Assembly: GCA_022759285.1 (NCBI GenBank)
Contig: JAEMPM010000023.1
Location: 1-5,355 of the forward strand
Reading direction: 5' to 3'
Length of the DNA stretch: 5,355 nucleotides
Origin: Thermocrinis sp.
GTDB lineage: Bacteria; Aquificota; Aquificia; Aquificales; Aquificaceae
Positions 4,336 through 5,355 of the stretch are shown piece after piece. The number at the start of each line of letters is the position of its first letter. Position 1 is the first letter of the stretch. The notes below the pieces were generated by a model that worked only from the letters and a program-made list of their open reading frames with translations, did not search any database and was not told where the DNA came from. Made by a program: the position numbers and the translations under genes.

Positions 4336-5238
4336 ATGATGAATCACAACTTGTTTTATGCCTGGTCGGACTTTGTGGAAAAAGTACGTCAATTTTTCCG
4401 TTCAAAGGGGTACTTGGAAGTTTCCACGCCCATTTTGCAAAGCTATCCTAATGCAGACCCTAATATAGAGCCTCTCAAGGTAAACCTTACCTTAAAAGGT
4501 CAAACGAAAAGCTACTGGCTACATACCTCTCCAGAACACGCTATGAAAAAACTGCTAGCAATCTTTCCCAAAGATATGTTTCAGATAACAAAGGTATTTA
4601 GGAACGGAGAGTATGGAAGATTGCACAGACCCGAATTCACCATGTTGGAGTTTTACAAGATTGGAACAGATTACAGAGGGCTCATAGAGGACTTGAAAGG
4701 GCTTTTATCTCTCTTTGGCTTTGAAGACTTTCAGATTTTGGAGCTGGAGAAAGCTTTTGAAGAATACTTGGGCATAGTCTTATCTGAGGAGGAGGAGATA
4801 TTAAAAAACAATCTGATGGCTTATGGCTATGATTTTGACGACAAGGAAGACTGGGAGACCATCTTTTACAGGCTTTATCTGGAGTTAGAGAGGCGTTTAT
4901 CTTCCGAAAAGCCCACCTTTTTAATAAAGTTCCCTTCAAAGCTTGCCATGTATGGAGTGGTAAAGGATGGCTATGCGGAGAGGTTTGAGCTTTACATAAA
5001 AGGCATAGAAATAGCTAACGGCTGGACGGAGGAGAGGGATCCTCAAAAGATAAGGGAAAGGATGAAAGAATGGGTCAAAGATAGAGACCTTCCTGTGGAT
5101 GAAGAACTTTTGCAAGCTTTACCAAAGATTCCTGAGTTTTCTGGTTGTTCTGTGGGCTTAGAAAGGCTCTTTATGGCGGTTTATAATATAGAAAGCTTAG
5201 ACCAAATCCCATGGATTTTTAAGGAGGGAAGCTTATGA
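4336..5238 (+). CDS. epmA: EpmA-like EF-P lysyltransferase (truncated class II LysRS paralogue)
   Basis: The 300-residue protein is a class II lysyl-tRNA synthetase catalytic core without the N-terminal anticodon-binding OB domain, the architecture of EpmA (PoxA/GenX/YjeA), which attaches (R)-beta-lysine to a conserved Lys of elongation factor P. Visible features are motif 1 around GYLEVSTPIL (25-34), WLHTSPEHAMKKLLA (61-75, like the EpmA LHTSPEFxMKRLLA), motif 2 VFRNGEYGRLHRPEFTMLEFY (87-107, with R89, E92, H97), ERFELYIKGIEIANGWTE (215-232), and motif 3 GCSVGLERLFMAV (270-282, with R277; Glu replaces the usual Asp of GxDRL). Length is slightly under the roughly 325 of E. coli EpmA. Neither efp nor epmB is in the window. 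The two adjacent ATGs (4336, 4339) leave the exact start open. The stop overlaps the next ATG (ATGA), so the two genes are probably coupled. Confidence 0.88.
   Translation: MMNHNLFYAWSDFVEKVRQFFRSKGYLEVSTPILQSYPNADPNIEPLKVNLTLKGQTKSYWLHTSPEHAMKKLLAIFPKDMFQITKVFRNGEYGRLHRPEFTMLEFYKIGTDYRGLIEDLKGLLSLFGFEDFQILELEKAFEEYLGIVLSEEEEILKNNLMAYGYDFDDKEDWETIFYRLYLELERRLSSEKPTFLIKFPSKLAMYGVVKDGYAERFELYIKGIEIANGWTEERDPQKIRERMKEWVKDRDLPVDEELLQALPKIPEFSGCSVGLERLFMAVYNIESLDQIPWIFKEGSL
5221..5228 (+). promoter_or_regulatory. Strong Shine-Dalgarno of the last, partial gene
   Basis: AAGGAGGG lies within the last codons of epmA, 6 nt before ATG 5235. It is a full-strength site and confirms the ATGA overlap as a real translational junction. 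Confidence 0.75.
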
Positions 5239-5355
5239 ACAACTTGAAGGAAGCCCTTGGCATTTTGCTGAAAGAACAGTATGCACCATACCTTGTTTCC
5301 AGCTTGTATTTACGCCTCTTCCCGGAGGATAGAGTTAACAAGAAGTATTTGACTA
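5235..5355 (+). CDS. Unidentified protein, 5' part only (runs off the right edge)
   Basis: Forty codons are visible, open to the window end. The protein begins MNNLKEALGILLKEQ and continues YAPYLVSSLYLRLFPEDRVN, then KKYLT. The pattern of an N-terminal amphipathic helix followed by a beta-like strand (LVSSLYLRL) and a charged PEDRxNKKYL turn is clear, but I do not recognise the family with confidence. It could be a release-factor-like or host-attachment-like domain, which is speculation. The strong Shine-Dalgarno and four-base overlap with epmA support a real gene in the same transcript. Confidence 0.7.
   Translation, partial: MNNLKEALGILLKEQYAPYLVSSLYLRLFPEDRVNKKYLT

Noticed and set aside
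4092..4451. Plus-strand open frame across the recO/epmA divergent region
   Set aside because: It runs antisense to recO and then in another frame through epmA, crossing both predicted promoters; no recognisable protein.
1..5355. Mobile element, CRISPR array, toxin-antitoxin or defence system
   Set aside because: No transposase, integrase, repeat-spacer pattern, tRNA or long terminal repeats; every long open frame fits a housekeeping or conserved family.

Overview
The window looks like a piece of a chromosome from a thermophilic bacterium of the Aquificales (Aquificaceae, Hydrogenobacter/Thermocrinis/Aquifex-like). Pointers are a tandem DUF507 protein of the type known from Aquificae, the very compact gene spacing, heavy AGA/AGG (Arg) and ATA (Ile) codon use, Lys/Glu-rich proteins, and an atpC gene standing apart from the rest of the ATP synthase genes. 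The genus is inferred from family resemblance and not proven. All coding content looks chromosomal and housekeeping-like; I see no mobile element, CRISPR array, tRNA or rRNA.

Layout. Positions 1-46 are a divergent promoter region: a Shine-Dalgarno on the minus strand at the very edge implies a gene reading leftward out of the window, and a promoter reading right serves a YceD/DUF177 protein (47-541). A stand-alone ODP-type di-iron metallo-beta-lactamase-fold protein follows (608-1372), then the ATP synthase epsilon subunit atpC (1388-1789), a class I SAM methyltransferase of the TrmN6 type starting at TTG inside the end of atpC (1776-2486), and a duplicated DUF507 protein (2502-3050). This rightward block meets a leftward pair at a TTAA tetranucleotide holding both stop codons. 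The leftward pair is a short RecO-like protein (4274-3696) followed by a secreted M23 peptidase (best start 3655, end 3047). A 61-bp divergent promoter region (4275-4335) separates recO from a rightward epmA-like gene (4336-5238), which overlaps by ATGA with a gene cut off by the window end (5235 onward).

How the parts relate. The products do not form one obvious pathway: they touch ribosome-related functions (YceD, EpmA, possibly the methyltransferase), energy (AtpC), oxygen/iron chemistry (ODP), DNA repair (RecO) and cell-wall remodelling (M23). Linkage seems to come from compaction.

The most striking feature is regulatory. Five genes (yceD, atpC, DUF507, recO, epmA) have a TATAAT-like -10 element ending only 5-10 nt before the start codon and no Shine-Dalgarno, which predicts leaderless or nearly leaderless mRNAs. 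In two of them the identical 12-mer TGTGATATAATT lies across the preceding gene's TGA stop codon, so the stop codon supplies the TGn of an extended -10 box, and the start codon sits exactly 9 nt after the box. In contrast, three genes (ODP, M23 peptidase, last partial gene) have clear Shine-Dalgarno sequences.
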